Shown piece by piece: positions 1-10,233 of a DNA stretch of 64,000 nt. The stretch covers positions 992,001-1,056,000 of the forward strand of contig NC_020186.1 in the NCBI RefSeq assembly GCF_000315915.1, read 5' to 3'. The position numbers were made by a program, and so were the translations under genes. Under the pieces are notes generated by a model. The model worked only from the letters and a program-made list of their open reading frames with translations. It was not told where the DNA came from and made no database searches. Position 1 is the first letter of the stretch; every line of letters starts with the position of its first letter. The DNA comes from Henningerozyma blattae CBS 6284. Lineage: Eukaryota; Ascomycota; Saccharomycetes; Saccharomycetales; Saccharomycetaceae.

Positions 1-79
1 TAGTTAGCCAGAATTATTCAAACTGTGCACTCCTACCCTTGTAAGTAAGTTTATAAACAGACTAATTAAAGTAAAATGG

Positions 80-124
80 AAAAGCTGGCGTTGACCTTTG
101 AAAAGTATTTAAAGGCCAGCTTTT
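80..124. repeat. short perfect inverted repeat (hairpin)
   Basis: Ten-base arms AAAAGCTGGC (80-89) and GCCAGCTTTT (115-124) are exact reverse complements around a 25-base spacer. Inside, CCTTT (95-99) can pair with AAAGG (111-115). It lies about 190 bases before the tRNA-Leu gene. It could be the 3' end signal of an unseen gene to the left or a small structured RNA; nothing decides this. Confidence 0.55.
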
Positions 125-317
125 CAGACTTAAGACATAAATTTATAGTTCTTTTATACAGTTATTTAGTTTAGGAATAACAACAATTATATTCGTAAGT
201 TCGAAGGATTAACTGGTGTTAAGTTAATAAGATTGTTAAGTTAAGTTTTGGTAGTTACTATTTAATTAAATGTATCATACTCCTAAGTTGGTTTACAACA
301 AAAAACAATAAAAGCAT

Positions 318-400
318 GGAGGGTTGGCCGAGTGGTCTAAGGCGGCAGACTTAAGATCTGTTGGACGGTGTCCGCGCGAGTTCGAACCTCGCATCCTTCA
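318..400 (+). tRNA. tRNA-Leu, anticodon UAA
   Basis: The 83-base gene folds as a class II tRNA. The 7-bp acceptor stem pairs GGAGGGT (318-324) with ATCCTTC (393-399), with discriminator A at 400. The A box reads TGGCCGAGTGG and the B box GTTCGAACC. The anticodon stem GCAGA/TCTGT encloses the loop CTTAAGA, so the anticodon is TAA at 352-354 (reads UUA codons). A long variable arm, as expected for Leu, follows the anticodon stem. There is no intron. From memory it is almost identical to the S. cerevisiae tRNA-Leu(UAA). A T run follows at once. Confidence 0.97.
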
Positions 401-408
401 TTATTTTT
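401..408 (+). terminator. RNA polymerase III terminator of tRNA-Leu
   Basis: The T-rich stretch TTATTTTT directly after the discriminator base is the usual oligo-T stop for RNA polymerase III. Confidence 0.8.
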
Positions 409-1071
409 ACAGTGAGAATTATAGTCACGTGATAGTTTCATGTTATAAGAATGTACAACAATTTATGCAGTTTCTTCTTAATCATGTCCAAATCAATAAA
501 CTGCTTAATTAATTTAAAGAATAGCCTTTTTTTAGAACACTGTAGCTTGAAAAATTTAGGCGCCATGCAATAATTTTGAATAGAGGTAATTACACGACAA
601 AATATAATGTAGTCGTATTTATGACAAGCTTTTAGATCAAGTTGAGGAGGTCTCATGAACTTAGAGATCTGTTTAATCAAGATACAGCAATTATCAGCTT
701 TCTTTTTGAAAATATATGGTAACATTTATAACTGGCAGTATTTTTAATGAAATACATACATATATATATTATGCACAGAGAAATTATTAATATCTAAAAT
801 TACCAAGGTATCTTAAGTTTGCTCGAACTATATATGTACAGATCTTTATAATTGATATTATATGTCCAAACGATTATATAGAGATATTTCTTCATTACCC
901 TACGACTAAAGAGAAACATCAACATAATACTTCAGCATTTATTCCCAAGTAGTAATTTAAGGATGGAAATCTTATTATTACTTTAACAAATTCCTATCAT
1001 CATTCACAAAAATGAAGAATAAAATTAGGTTGATAAATTTGTTTAGTTCTATATTTACAATATTATGTAAT

Positions 1072-1079
1072 TGACGTCA
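1072..1079. promoter_or_regulatory. CRE palindrome TGACGTCA upstream of CAR1
   Basis: A perfect ATF/CREB half-site palindrome about 350-400 bases before arginase. In yeast such sites bind Sko1 or Aca1/Aca2 bZIP factors. Its role here is inference. Confidence 0.4.
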
Positions 1080-1314
1080 TTGGCCAAGAATTTATTGAAG
1101 CATTCACTATTATACCCCGAAATCTATCCGATGACGAAATTTCCAATCTGCGCTATAAACGCGACACCAAGTTTGGAGCACAAATTCCAAAAAAAAAAAG
1201 TTGGAGAAGCGATGCGATTATCTTATATAAGCTTTATTAACTTTTTAACTTTAAATATTTTATCAGAAAAAAAGTTAGAACTGTAAAACGATTGTAAATC
1301 AATTGTTTGGCATA

Positions 1315-1337
1315 ATATATATATATATATATATAAG
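1315..1337 (+). promoter_or_regulatory. (AT)10 tract ending TATAAG, likely TATA box of CAR1
   Basis: An alternating AT tract ends in ATATAAG. Yeast transcription usually starts 40-120 bases after a TATA box, so the CAR1 message should begin around 1375-1450. This argues against the out-of-frame ATG at 1372 and leaves ATG 1420 or ATG 1467 as candidate starts. Confidence 0.5.
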
Positions 1338-1419
1338 AGTTTTAACTTAACATAGAATCACGATATCTAGCATGGTAGATTTAAGTCCTGAATTTACTAC
1401 CAATAACGTTGATGACAAT

Positions 1420-1466
1420 ATGGAATTTGCACCAAAATATAATTTTTTAAAGATAAGAACTTATCT
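1420..1466 (+). other. CAR1: N-terminal codons of CAR1 in a different frame
   Basis: Reading from ATG 1420 gives [11 protein letters not shown], which matches the start of S. cerevisiae arginase (METGPHYNYYK, from memory). This frame stops at TAG 1474. The codons after the T run, read in the frame of the downstream ORF, give KDKNLSM, which again matches the arginase N-terminus. The two halves meet at T TTT TTA (1443-1449). One more T, or a -1 ribosomal shift there, would join them. Confidence 0.75.
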
Positions 1467-2378
1467 ATGGTATTAGCTCCATTTTCGGGAGGTCAATTGA
1501 AATATGGTGTGGAAAAAGGTCCTGATTTTCTACTAAAGCATGGCCTAGAAAAAGATTTGGTCGAATTAGGTTGGGATGTCACCATAACAGAACCATTAAA
1601 GGGTAAAAATTTAGCTGATTCCAACGATGCTGATAGTGAATTTCCAACTGTTAAAAAACCAACTTTGGTTGGTGAAACTACTCATTTGATTAATCAAACT
1701 ATTACAGACTCCTTGAAGGATGATAAATTCATTTTGACTTTAGGTGGTGATCATTCAATTGCCATGGGCTCCATTTCTGCAGTTTTGGAAAAATATGATG
1801 ACTTATGTCTTTTATGGATTGATGCTCATGCAGATATCAATACTGTTGAATCAACAGAGTCAGGGAACTTGCACGGTTGTCCAGTTTCATTCTTAATGGG
1901 GGTAAATCCACCAGATAAAATCCCAAAGTCATTGAGTTGGATCAAAGGTAATTTAAAACCAAATAGAATCGCATACATCGGTTTAAGAGATGTTGATGAA
2001 GGTGAAAAAAAAATCTTGAAGGAAAATAATATTAAAGCCTTTTCGATGTACCATATTGATAGATTTGGGATTAATAAAGTAATTGAAATGGCATTGCAAG
2101 CCATTAATCCAACTGGTAAATCTCCACTCATGTGTTCTTTTGATGTTGATGCAATTGATCCATTATACGTGCCAGCTACTGGCACTCCTGTAAGAGGAGG
2201 CCTTACTTTAAGAGAGGGTCTGTTCTTGACTGAAAGATTAGCTGAAACTGGAAATTTAGTAGCTTTAGATGTTGTAGAATGCAATCCAGATTTGGCTCAA
2301 AATGAAACTCATGTTCTAGATACTATTTCAGCTGGCTGTGCTATTGCAAGATGTGCCTTAGGTGAAACATTACTGTAA
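1467..2378 (+). CDS. CAR1: arginase (intact part of the frame)
   Basis: Cytosolic arginase hydrolyses L-arginine to ornithine and urea, the first step of arginine catabolism. The metal-binding signatures of the ureohydrolase family are all present: GGDHS near residue 93, DAHADIN near 119-125, and SFDVDAIDP near 225-233. The C-terminus [17 protein letters not shown] is the conserved family end. The open frame from ATG 1467 gives 303 residues and begins inside the first conserved strand ([10 protein letters not shown]), about 23 residues later than S. cerevisiae Car1. The missing residues are found upstream in another frame (1420-1466). If translation truly starts at 1467 the enzyme lacks only its short N-terminal tail and could still fold. 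The gene converges with GDE1, as CAR1 and GDE1 (YPL111W, YPL110C) do in S. cerevisiae. Confidence 0.93.
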   Translation: MVLAPFSGGQLKYGVEKGPDFLLKHGLEKDLVELGWDVTITEPLKGKNLADSNDADSEFPTVKKPTLVGETTHLINQTITDSLKDDKFILTLGGDHSIAMGSISAVLEKYDDLCLLWIDAHADINTVESTESGNLHGCPVSFLMGVNPPDKIPKSLSWIKGNLKPNRIAYIGLRDVDEGEKKILKENNIKAFSMYHIDRFGINKVIEMALQAINPTGKSPLMCSFDVDAIDPLYVPATGTPVRGGLTLREGLFLTERLAETGNLVALDVVECNPDLAQNETHVLDTISAGCAIARCALGETLL

Positions 2379-2890
2379 AACTCTTTCTCCAATATATTCA
2401 GTCAAACTAACCGTTTAAAATGTCTCTAAAATTCAATGGTTTCATATTATTTTTGCTCAAATATTTGCTAACATCCTTCTATCTTCAAACTTAATCAAAT
2501 TTGGTCACAAAATGCCTTTTATACTGGCTCATTATCAATGTGTTATACTTATTGTAACTTCTTAAGTCAATCTTGTTGTTGCTACTCTCATATATACTTA
2601 ACCATAGTATCTTTTTTTCAACTTCTATCCATAAATTATAATTGATAATTGTGTTAAACTATCTAGCACATTAAGTATTCATTTATAGTATTGTATTATC
2701 ATGTTTATAATTCACATCATATTTTTTTTTAGTAACTTCAAATTTATTACAATTATTGGTTTATACATATTTATATATGAGAATATGCATAGCTTGATAA
2801 ATAAATATATAAAACACTGGGTACCTAGGCAAACATTATAGTGAATAAAAAAAATAATATACAATTATATTTAGTCAAAGCTTAATTAAG
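2379..2890. other. intergenic region between convergent CAR1 and GDE1
   Basis: AT-rich 3' flanks of two convergent genes with poly-T and poly-A tracts. I see no ORF or RNA gene in it. Confidence 0.6.
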
Positions 2891-5800
2891 TCAATTAGCT
2901 ATAGTTTTTGTCAAACCTTTCCTAATAGCCAGAACGTTATCAACAATAACTGCATCAACACCCGCATTCATTTCTTTTTCTACATTGTCAGTATCATTGT
3001 TTTCTACACCATATGTAACACATACTAGTCCGCTACTTTTAATCACTTGAACTAATCTAGGTGCCTTTAAGATTGGTTCAGCTGCACTAACAATACCTAA
3101 CAAGTTCCATGTTCTGGCAAATTTAATCGCATTTTGTAATGAAGAGGCTCTAATATCTTCCATTCTTGTAGCACCACCTTCTGTTAAAAACAAGATAGGA
3201 ATGGCAGATTGTTTTAGTGACAACATGATACATATATCAGGATGGAATGATGAGAAAATAACATCTCTGCCATTAATATTATCAAATATAACATTTAGCA
3301 CCGTGTCTACCCAATGATTCATCTCATGTGCAAGTATACTTGCACCTTCCTCAATAGCTTCATCCAACATGGGATATTTCATTTCGATATTGAATCCTAC
3401 ATTTTCCGGAATCTTTTTAAACAATTCTTTTAGAGTTACAAATGAGGATGCAATAGTATGCCCTCTTGCATTTCCTTTATAATTATACTTTTGAAACGAC
3501 TTGGTAAGTTTCATCCTTTCTTCAATTAGATTCTTGCCAAAATACTCATTGTATTTAGATTTTGTTTCATCTATATCTTTAGACTTATCATCATTGCCAT
3601 TCCAGGTTTGAACTTTGCTTAAAGATTCTGTCCCATCTAAGGATAATCTTCTATTTCTAATGCCTGGCTTCATAAATGGCTCTAGTTTATTATTATTTAA
3701 CTGCAAAAATTGTTCTGCAGTTAGCTCATGCATTGGAACATCCACCCCTGTTTCACCAATTAGAAAATCATGGTAAACTACAGGTACATTATCTTTTGTT
3801 AGTTGAACATCAAATTCAACGTATGATGCTCCTAATGAAGCAGCTGCGATAAAAGATTCAACAGTGTTTTCTCCTAATTGTAATGATTTTTTTGTATTGA
3901 TATTCTTACCTAAACCTCTATGACCAATGACCCTTGTAGAAACTAATGATCTCCAATATTTTGATTCCAATTCTAAATTAATATTAGAATTATGAAAAGG
4001 TTTGATTATCATAAAATTAAAGTTGACCGTACCAATAATATTTGAATCGGTTAATCTTATTATTGGAAGAGTTATATTATCATCTAAAGAGCGCATATTT
4101 GGGCCAACAGGTTGTTTAATATTACTTAATAATGCAACACCTCTACCGATGCATGGGATTGAAGCATTGTTAATATTTTCTTGATATTTTAGAGAATCAA
4201 TAGTTCGTTTATTATAAACTGGAACCAAATCAAAGTAGACTTTACAATCATTCTTATTGTTATGTGGAATACGGAATTTAATAATATCTCTACTATCATC
4301 TAAGGGTAAGTCAATAACAATTTTCTTATCAGAAAGCGCATTCTCATATGTAATAACTAATGAAATTTCCATATCTAGATCGTCAAATAATGTGCTACTT
4401 CTATTATCACTAAAAAATTGTAATGCTGGATCAGTCTTGAACATATAATGGCTACCTAATGTAATAATTAGCTCACTTTCTGAGGTATTTAAAATCTTAT
4501 GACCGAAAGAAGTTATAGACTCTTGGATATTGCTCGTTGATGAATCTTTTGCTTTGAACAGAGTACTTGGTCTTTTCTCTAAATATTGTTCTCCCATTGT
4601 GTTGGAATCACCAATTGGGTCTAATGCCAAAGATGAGATAGAAACAGAAGAAGGATATGGCTGTATAATATTAATCGGTAACTGATCTCTTTCTTTAATA
4701 TTTGGACTTGTAATATTAGGATTATTTTTTATCTTTAGTAGATTTGCAATTTCTAGAAACCCACGCAATGCTGCATGCTCCATTGGTGTCCACCCATTAC
4801 TATCAAATATATTATAATTGGCATTATGCTTAAGTAATAATTGAACAATATCACTATATCCTTCAACAGATGCAATAAAAATTGGAGTCCAATTGAAAGT
4901 TTTTTCAAACAACTCTGTATTTGCTTTATATTCTAATAATGTTTGGGCCATATTTTGGTGATTTAGTTTACATGCTAAATATAAAGATGTCTCATTAGTT
5001 TCCTTATCAGTAATATTAACATCTAAGTTATTACATTTCAATAAGATTTCCAGTAGCTCGTACTTTCCTAACCTTGTAGTGTACAACAAAATACTCGAAT
5101 CTTCAGCAGAAATGTATGAAAGTTTTAAAAGTTCTTCTAAAGTTGAAGGATGCGAGTTGACAATTGCCAAGTGAACTGGTGTCATGTTTTCATAGTCACC
5201 CCAATAATTGACATTTGCAATAGACATATTTGAATCCCAATGCTTACATTCTTTTAGTGTTGAAATGATATAATTAACAATAGTGTTCAGACCAAATTTA
5301 GAAGCATAATGAAGAGGTGTTCTTTCATATATATCCTTTTCTAATAATGATAGTATATGCTGAGTTGGTAGATGATCTAAAAGATATTTAAAGCCAGCAG
5401 TTAATATTTCAATCTTTGAAACAATATTGTCGGAAGAGTTAGTTGCACTTATAGCCTCAGTTCCATTTCTATTCATGTCTGCATCCTGGATATCTGAAAA
5501 ATTCTCTATCAACTTTGATAATGAAATTATGTGATGATGGAAAAAATTTCTCTTATTTAATTTGTTTTGGTGCCATATTGAATTAAATGAAGTTATCATG
5601 AATGCAATACAATTAGAAGATTCAGAAAATACAGCTAAATTTAATAAATTAATTTGTGTTCTCATTGGGATATTATCCGTTGCTTTATAAATTTCGGTTA
5701 AGTTATTTATGGTTTGTATTATATTATCATTTTCAATTGAATCATAAATAATTCTAGTTTCATTTGATATATCTTTTAGAGATTTATTGTTAATATAATT

Positions 5801-6943
5801 ATCAGTATTGGTAAAATTAAAACGATCGAATGGAGAAGATAACGTAATTAGATTTGCATTGAAATTGTTATTATTTGGGGATGAAGAAGAGTTATCTGTA
5901 ATACTATTCAGTATAGTTGTCAATTCAACAGATATGGAATTAATATAATCTAGTAATTTTGAAATATTGGAATCATATAAAAAATTATCTATGTTTACGA
6001 ATTTGACCTCATCATTTGAATCCATATTATAACCAATTTTTTTATGAACTTTTTTAATAAGCTTAAACAAGGCTCTCTTATTCATTTCTTTAAATAATTT
6101 TAAATTCCTGTAATTCAATCTTAGATCCAACAGGAAATTTAATATTTCTTCTATTTCATCGATGATTTGCAAATTATTGTTTAAAATTGTTGTGGATACC
6201 TGTGAATTATTTGATGATGTCGAGTATGGATACCCGTTAATACCACTAATTGTGGCACTATTGTTATTGGCTAAATCATAGTCAATTAAGTTTGGCAATT
6301 TCAGATTATTTACACTTGCACTATTACTACTATTCGAATTGGTTGCCAAACTAGAAGATTTAAGCATATCCTTATTGCTAGGATTATAATAAACAGGATT
6401 ATCTGACTTATCAGTTATTGTTGAGTTGAAACTATCACAAAATTGTTTTAATTCTAATATTTTTTCATTTAAATAGGAATGAGTGGATAACAATGGCAAG
6501 ATATCATTAAATTGAGTGGATAAAATTAATAGGTTCAATCTTGAACAATATAGGTTGTAATGTTGTAAATAAAAATTCTCGATATCTTCAATTTCTTTGT
6601 TAAATTCCAATATAAAGAAATGAACTCTCTCTTTTATTTCCTCATTGTTAAAAAAAGAATCTTCTTCTTTATTTACATCTATATTATCACCCAGAATTGT
6701 GCCATCTCTTCTTTTCCGTGGAGGTTCTGATTTTCTACCATCAACAAGAAGCTTATCTTCCTCTGAATTATACTCACCTCCAGTATTACCCTCATTATTT
6801 TGATTATTGTAATATTTTTCATAAAATAACGTGTCTTGAATAATATTTATTTCCTTAATTAGCTTTTTGAATCCCCTGTAATCCAAATAATGCTCATACC
6901 ACTCCGGTATTTGATAGCAAGAAAACAATTTTGCAAACTTCAT
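2891..6943 (-). CDS. GDE1: glycerophosphodiester phosphodiesterase, SPX-ankyrin-GDPD
   Basis: Gde1 hydrolyses glycerophosphocholine to choline and glycerol-3-phosphate in the cytosol and is tied to phosphate signalling. The 1350-residue protein has the family order. An N-terminal SPX domain begins MKFAKLFSCYQIPEWYEHYL and is split by Asn/Ser-rich loops to about residue 330. Ankyrin repeats follow at about 540-740 (RTPLHYASKFG, ETSLYLACKLNH, WTPIFIASVEG, WTPMEHAALRG). The GDPD catalytic domain spans about 1000-1340, with IGHRGLG (near 1004), ENTVESF (near 1027), VEFDVQLT and VYHDF. It is longer than S. cerevisiae Gde1 (1223 residues, from memory), mostly through loops in the SPX region. It lies between CAR1 and CQD1, as in S. 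cerevisiae. Confidence 0.96.
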   Translation of the reverse strand: MKFAKLFSCYQIPEWYEHYLDYRGFKKLIKEINIIQDTLFYEKYYNNQNNEGNTGGEYNSEEDKLLVDGRKSEPPRKRRDGTILGDNIDVNKEEDSFFNNEEIKERVHFFILEFNKEIEDIENFYLQHYNLYCSRLNLLILSTQFNDILPLLSTHSYLNEKILELKQFCDSFNSTITDKSDNPVYYNPSNKDMLKSSSLATNSNSSNSASVNNLKLPNLIDYDLANNNSATISGINGYPYSTSSNNSQVSTTILNNNLQIIDEIEEILNFLLDLRLNYRNLKLFKEMNKRALFKLIKKVHKKIGYNMDSNDEVKFVNIDNFLYDSNISKLLDYINSISVELTTILNSITDNSSSSPNNNNFNANLITLSSPFDRFNFTNTDNYINNKSLKDISNETRIIYDSIENDNIIQTINNLTEIYKATDNIPMRTQINLLNLAVFSESSNCIAFMITSFNSIWHQNKLNKRNFFHHHIISLSKLIENFSDIQDADMNRNGTEAISATNSSDNIVSKIEILTAGFKYLLDHLPTQHILSLLEKDIYERTPLHYASKFGLNTIVNYIISTLKECKHWDSNMSIANVNYWGDYENMTPVHLAIVNSHPSTLEELLKLSYISAEDSSILLYTTRLGKYELLEILLKCNNLDVNITDKETNETSLYLACKLNHQNMAQTLLEYKANTELFEKTFNWTPIFIASVEGYSDIVQLLLKHNANYNIFDSNGWTPMEHAALRGFLEIANLLKIKNNPNITSPNIKERDQLPINIIQPYPSSVSISSLALDPIGDSNTMGEQYLEKRPSTLFKAKDSSTSNIQESITSFGHKILNTSESELIITLGSHYMFKTDPALQFFSDNRSSTLFDDLDMEISLVITYENALSDKKIVIDLPLDDSRDIIKFRIPHNNKNDCKVYFDLVPVYNKRTIDSLKYQENINNASIPCIGRGVALLSNIKQPVGPNMRSLDDNITLPIIRLTDSNIIGTVNFNFMIIKPFHNSNINLELESKYWRSLVSTRVIGHRGLGKNINTKKSLQLGENTVESFIAAASLGASYVEFDVQLTKDNVPVVYHDFLIGETGVDVPMHELTAEQFLQLNNNKLEPFMKPGIRNRRLSLDGTESLSKVQTWNGNDDKSKDIDETKSKYNEYFGKNLIEERMKLTKSFQKYNYKGNARGHTIASSFVTLKELFKKIPENVGFNIEMKYPMLDEAIEEGASILAHEMNHWVDTVLNVIFDNINGRDVIFSSFHPDICIMLSLKQSAIPILFLTEGGATRMEDIRASSLQNAIKFARTWNLLGIVSAAEPILKAPRLVQVIKSSGLVCVTYGVENNDTDNVEKEMNAGVDAVIVDNVLAIRKGLTKTIAN

Positions 6944-7407
6944 TTTTTATTTTTTTTTTTTATTTGTTTAAAATATAAAGTCTTATTTAAATTAGAAATC
7001 TAAAGCCTCTGTAATAAAATAATTAAGGCTCAAAATTTTAAATTTAATTAATAAAATATATGTAAATAAATTAAGGATCTTATCTTTAAAGCCGGCGTTT
7101 CCGTTAGGTTAATATTGAAATAGTAGCAAATAATATTGCAGTTCCTAACTTTGTTATGATAATAAATTTCAAAAAATATTAATAATTGTCTCTAGAATTG
7201 CTTGAACCCTTATTTTATTTTAATTAATCTTGAATATTACGTATGTTTGCGATTCATAATTAAGGAATCTCGATGACTTCCTTTAAATAGAAAACACGCG
7301 GAAAGTCATAGGGTTACGAAATAGTGACCTAAGGGCCTGAAAGGGTTTGAAAGTGACAGAAATTTTTTAAAAATATATGTTAGTCAATATTCTCAAATCA
7401 TTATTAA
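6944..7407. other. intergenic region upstream of GDE1
   Basis: This region is the promoter of GDE1 and the 3' flank of CQD1. No CACGTG Pho4 site is present despite the phosphate link of GDE1. No gene is seen. Confidence 0.5.
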
Positions 7408-9731
7408 TTAATAATTGGGGCTTAATTGATCTGTTCTTAACAAATAGTGTATTTGTGCAGCAGATAAATTCATCAATTGGCGTAATTCTAGGCCCATCCA
7501 TATCTTGAGCATTGATAAACGGCTTGCATCTTGAATTAATGTGTTAGACTCCTTGCGCAGTGCATATTCTCGAAGAATAGGTAAAGAGCTATAAAAAAAG
7601 AAATCAAAGGAAAGCAACAAAATGACAATCTCAACCAGTGGAGTAAGGTGCATTGTCAAAAGTTAATAAATGATATAGAAGTTAGTACAATTGTCCCTAA
7701 TAATTAGAAAATATGATTGGATTAGCAGAAACAAATGTATTATTATTCTTCAAATCCATTCAAGAAAACATAAAATACGAACCTTGAAAATAAATCCATA
7801 TCGGGATCTAGCTGTCTACCAATCCCTTCTAATAATAAAATTGCTACAACGATTGAAACGAAGTCTCCTTCAAGTCTTACATGATGATGTCTTACCATAT
7901 TCAACATTTGTTGTAGTAAATCACCAATAGAGACTGTCCCTAAAGTGAAAGTTCTCTTTTTAACTTTGTCGATTAATTTTTCGACTTTCATGGCAAATAT
8001 CTCCTTATCAACAGCAGTCTCTGGTGTTCTTGATCTTTCGATCATCAGCTCACCAGCTTCATAACCATCAAATCTTACTAAGGCATTAAATAACGCAATA
8101 AAGTTAACTCTGTTTCGAGAATTTAGTTCTGTGACTAGACCAGTATCAATAAAGCATATCTGTGGAGTATATTCATTTAAAACGTACTTCATGTCTGATA
8201 TAAACTCAGGCTTTTTTGCCTCATCGATTCTACTATCTTTATATAAACGCATCAATTTATGAACAATTTGGTAAGACTCTTCTTCATTAGAAATTACTTT
8301 GGTACCATTATTATCCATCTTGATAAAATTAATTAATACATTACCAGGATGTAAATCTGCATGAATAAAATCGTCAATAATTAACATTTTCAAAAAATGA
8401 ATCCACAAAAGGGGTGCTAACTCGCTGAAATAAAACAGGGTCATTAATTTCATTTTAATTTTTAAAAAATGTTCCATAGGAAATGCTTTAATATATTCTT
8501 CAAATAATACATTGTTTGTTGTAATTTCCGTGAAACTCTTTGGAAACTTAATATTGGGGAAATTTTCAAAATTTTTATTAAACATGGAAAGGTTCATGCT
8601 CTCAATTCTTAAATCTAATTGTAAATTCATAAATATTTCAAATTGTTGAACTTCATCAGGTAATGATAACCATTCCATTGTTGGAATTGCGTTTATTATA
8701 TTTGCAAAAAATCTCATAAGTTTTATATCTCTTTTAATTATTGTACGTACGTTGGGATGCAACACTTTAACAGCTAACCATTTATTTTGGAGCAAGTACT
8801 TCCTATTATCTTCATCTAAATAAGTATTTTTGTAAATATAATTCTCTTTTATTTTACCAACATGAACTTGGGCAATGGCCCCAACCCCCGTAGGTGAATC
8901 ATTAAATTCTTCGAAAATATTTTCAAAATTATTCTCGTTTAATGAATTACATATTTGATCTTTGGTATATTCAGAAGAATGTTTCCTTGAGTTGCTATGT
9001 AATTTGCCTAATTCGTTACAAAACGCTTGGCATAAAATATCGGTTCTTGAGCCTGCCCATTGCCCTAATTTAATGAAACTTGGTCCAGCCAATTCTAAGG
9101 AAATTCGTACTAGTCTAAACCAATAAATAGATCCAGTAGTTTCAAATTCCGGATCTTTCATGTCATTGGCATTTATCAGTACTTTGTTGCCAAGCCAAGT
9201 CATGGGATAGACAAGTACTAGAGGTAAGAATAATGAAGTAAGTTGAAAAAACCTTACAATAGTTGCCAGAGGTTCAATTATGTTATCAGCTAATAAATAC
9301 CAAGATTTGATTAAACTTCTTAGAATAACGTTTTGATATTTCTTAATGAATATGTCTCGTTCTTTCTCATTTTTGTTATATAACTCTTCTCTTGAGGTTA
9401 AATAAAGACTCATCTCGAAGGTATCACCATTAGGATTTAAACTCAATACATCGTTATATATTGCCTCGGTTGAAGTTTTCCATAACCAATAACTAATGCC
9501 GCTGGCGGGTATTATGGAATATTTTAATACACTGCTTTGGAGGATATGCCGGTTATTCAAGTGCTTAATGGAATTTGTTTGCCAAACATGCCGTACACTG
9601 AACGTAGAAGTGGCTCTATTTTTCAAAAATAATCTCGTGAAAGTTCTAGTATACATATTGACCCTTATTTTATCTTTTAAAATAGTTAATTTGATCTTGG
9701 AACTATCCGCAATAATCCTTATATGGTTCAA
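7408..9731 (-). CDS. CQD1: mitochondrial UbiB-family protein, spliced (YPL109C)
   Basis: Atypical kinase-like protein of the UbiB/ABC1 family; S. cerevisiae Cqd1 sits in the mitochondrial inner membrane and influences coenzyme Q distribution. Two exons: 7783-9731 and 7408-7588, together 709 residues. Family motifs seen are the KxGQ signature in SFIKLGQWAGSR (near 222), GVGAIAQVH (near 285), the AVKVLHP lysine (near 322), HADLHPGN (near 460) and the DFG-like FIDTG (near 520). The N-terminus is basic and Ser/Arg-rich like a presequence. Translation may start at Met26 (9656), which begins MYTRTFTRLFLKN. Splicing replaces an early stop after LDPDMDLFS with SSLPILREYALRKE, the expected continuation of the family signature. 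Without splicing the protein ends in FVFYVFLNGFEE. Confidence 0.92.
7589..7782 (-). other. CQD1: spliceosomal intron near the 3' end of CQD1
   Basis: On the minus strand the donor is GTTCGT, starting at 7782. The branch site is a perfect TACTAAC (complement of 7681-7687). The acceptor is TATAG after a long T tract, ending at 7589. An earlier GAG after the branch site is a poor acceptor. Splicing keeps the frame (AG plus C gives Ser) and restores a conserved C-terminal domain, so the intron is well supported although the donor is not the GTATGT consensus. Confidence 0.85.
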
Positions 9732-10233
9732 TCAGTGTTAGGAAAAATATTACGTTATTTTTATTTAGAAAAATATATATTATCTTATTATCTATATCAT
9801 ATTGATACATAGTTGCCATTAAGATAGCCTGTCGAAAACCTCAACTGACTTTATGCCTATGTTTTTTATTATTTGACAATCTTGATTGAACTTTTAAAGT
9901 TGTAAAACATTCGCGCGTTACCCGGGGTCTCAAAAAAAAGAATATAGAAAAAATAAGAATAATCTGTTTTATAAGAAATAAGAAATAGTTTAGTTTTCTA
10001 GCTAAAATCGTCATTTATAATAGCTAGGTTGTTTTTATTTCTATTTTACTAGTGGAAAGACAAATTTTATAGAGTTTGAGAACCGTAACTGAGGTGTGGA
10101 CAGATTACGTTAAAGAGTGGATGAAAAAAAATTAAAAAAGAAAAAAAATATAAAATTAGAAAAAAAAACCAATCTTTGAAGTATCTATAACATTCAAAAT
10201 ACAGGAATCTTTTGAAAGTCCCTAGACTACATC
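9732..10233. other. divergent promoter region CQD1 / UBS1
   Basis: AT-rich intergenic DNA between divergent genes, with a Reb1-type site at 9918-9924 and A-rich tracts at 10125-10170 before UBS1. No gene is seen. Confidence 0.55.
9918..9924 (+). promoter_or_regulatory. Reb1 site TTACCCG
   Basis: TTACCCG within GCGCGTTACCCGGGG matches the Reb1 consensus. Reb1 is a general regulatory factor that clears nucleosomes at divergent promoters, which suits its position between CQD1 and UBS1. Confidence 0.6.

Larger units (their letters stand above)
409..1371. other. intergenic region, tRNA-Leu to CAR1
   Basis: No convincing gene. It holds a CACGTG E-box at 426-431, a CRE palindrome at 1072-1079 and a TATA tract at 1315-1337. 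Small open frames here (for example 438-725 minus, 1071-1286 plus) have no recognisable similarity and AT-driven composition. Confidence 0.6.

Noticed and set aside
424..540. CACGTG followed by AT-rich DNA as a point-centromere candidate
   Set aside because: No CDEIII with a TTCCGAA-like core follows at the right distance. The other CACGTG sites in the window also lack one.
438..725. 95-residue minus-strand ORF next to tRNA-Leu
   Set aside because: Lys/Ile/Leu/Phe-rich AT-driven composition, no domain and no expected gene at this position.
401..1060. Ty LTR remnant beside the tRNA gene
   Set aside because: Such remnants are common near yeast tRNA genes, but I found no TGTTG...CAACA ends, target duplications or known LTR words here.
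1826..2284. 152-residue minus-strand ORF inside CAR1
   Set aside because: Antisense of strongly conserved arginase coding sequence.
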